From the NCBI GenBank assembly GCA_022548915.1, contig JAKZES010000031.1, positions 1-61,330 on the forward strand: a stretch of DNA of 61,330 bases, read 5' to 3'. Below the pieces are notes generated by a model. It saw only the letters and a program-made list of their open reading frames with translations, ran no database searches and was not told where the DNA came from. This document shows positions 61,020-61,330 of the stretch, in pieces. How positions within the stretch are numbered: position 1 is the first letter of the stretch; every line of letters begins with the position of its first letter. The DNA comes from Verrucomicrobiaceae bacterium E54 (lineage in GTDB: Bacteria; Verrucomicrobiota; Verrucomicrobiia; Verrucomicrobiales; Akkermansiaceae). Both the position numbers and the translations under genes were made by a program.

Positions 61020-61330
61020 CTCCGCGACTTCAAGGCTTCAAGCCCCGCATCGTGCCTCCGCGCCTCCTCTCCCTGCCGCTGGCGTGCTGTCACGCGTGCT
61101 GCTGGCCTCCGGGTCCTTGTGGCGTTCGCGGCGTAATGCGGAGCGCCTCCCGCTCCGGTCGTGCCTCCCTCCGCTCGCCCCGCATGGGTCCCTCCCCAAA
61201 GGGGACCCCGTCCCATGCCCCCCGCCGCTACCGCATTACCGCGAAGCCACAAGTGCCCTACGGCCCGGGCAGCCCCCGCGCCAGCACGCAGTCAGTTCGC
61301 CTCCGGCTCAACCTCCCCCGCACACGCCCC
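61020..61330. other. Structured GC-rich region, no gene
   Basis: No convincing coding frame. 61125-61145 and 61226-61245 are imperfect inverted copies, and between them lies a second nested stem (GCATGGG with CCCATGC). The region could fold as one long hairpin in DNA or RNA. The last 80 bases show no feature I recognise. Confidence 0.45.

Larger units (their letters stand above)
51431..61330. mobile_element. Integrative element in tRNA-Met (right end outside window)
   Basis: The element starts at the displaced tRNA-Met 3' fragment, followed at once by a tyrosine recombinase. Then come an HTH protein, a primase/ATPase, an iteron-like cluster and mixed cargo. No conjugation, capsid or terminase gene is seen in the 9.9 kb present, so it may be a satellite or mobilisable island, or its structural genes lie to the right. 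The intact tRNA-Met and second att site are expected beyond 61330. Confidence 0.82.

Noticed and set aside
59367-61245. IscB/HEARO-type HNH plus guide RNA
   Set aside because: The HNH protein has a lipoprotein signal and lacks a RuvC-like or Arg-rich bridge region; the hairpin region is 1 kb away with two genes between.
60995-61252. An 85-codon minus-strand frame
   Set aside because: It covers the long inverted repeat and is Gly/Ala/Arg-rich; the structure explains the open frame better than a protein.

Overview
This is a GC-rich bacterial chromosome segment that most resembles a Verrucomicrobiota genome (Verrucomicrobiaceae-like). The basis is gene content: a PEP-CTERM protein, a large GEVED-repeat secreted protein, secreted sulfatases, Gfo/Idh/MocA and TIM-barrel sugar genes, a ligase-associated DNA-damage helicase with its phosphoesterase, and a split YeeE/YedE transporter. 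The taxon is inferred, because there is no rRNA in the window.

The left part (1-13.4 kb) is housekeeping. It holds a CBS-domain protein, pdeM with its Lhr-like helicase, murI, a DAHP synthase, an RlmD/TrmA-type RNA methyltransferase, small envelope proteins, an alpha/beta-hydrolase lipoprotein, an SLBB export protein, a metal-dependent hydrolase, an FKBP isomerase and an NHL-type propeller protein. From 13.9 to 19.7 kb lies a four-gene minus-strand operon (acyl-CoA dehydrogenase, ETF-QO-like protein, EtfB-like, EtfA-like) whose ETF subunits are very divergent. A canonical set (EtfB, ferredoxin-EtfA fusion, ETF-QO) sits at 47.5-51.1 kb.

The middle (20-46 kb) is accessory and catabolic. It includes a 920-residue TPR-like lipoprotein flanked by two decayed 3' fragments of riboflavin synthase, a beta-helix protein, a YeeE/YedE pair and a sugar-related cluster (two TIM-barrel proteins, a mutarotase-like protein, a cupin-like protein, an oxidoreductase). 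A PEP-CTERM gene is bracketed by a perfect 81-bp direct repeat of the preceding gene's 3' end. Then follow a BrnT/BrnA-like toxin-antitoxin pair, two sulfatases, a K+ channel-like protein, a transglutaminase-like protein, a CBM9-like protein, metY and the GEVED protein.

From 51,431 to at least the window end is an integrated mobile element. Its left end is a truncated 3' half of a tRNA-Met gene (att site) next to a tyrosine recombinase. The element carries an HTH protein, a VirE_N-type primase/RepA-like ATPase, an iteron-like cluster that may be its origin, and variable cargo. The cargo includes a lower-GC two-gene cassette: a LOTUS/OST-HTH protein plus an unknown partner. It abuts a decapitated YpsA/molybdenum-carrier-like gene and has its own promoter and a large leader hairpin. 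A TPR-like protein, a DUF2188-like protein, a predicted HNH-nuclease lipoprotein and small envelope proteins follow. The cassette is the best candidate for an undescribed system. The two cases of a new gene lying between duplicated gene 3' ends are the second most interesting signal.
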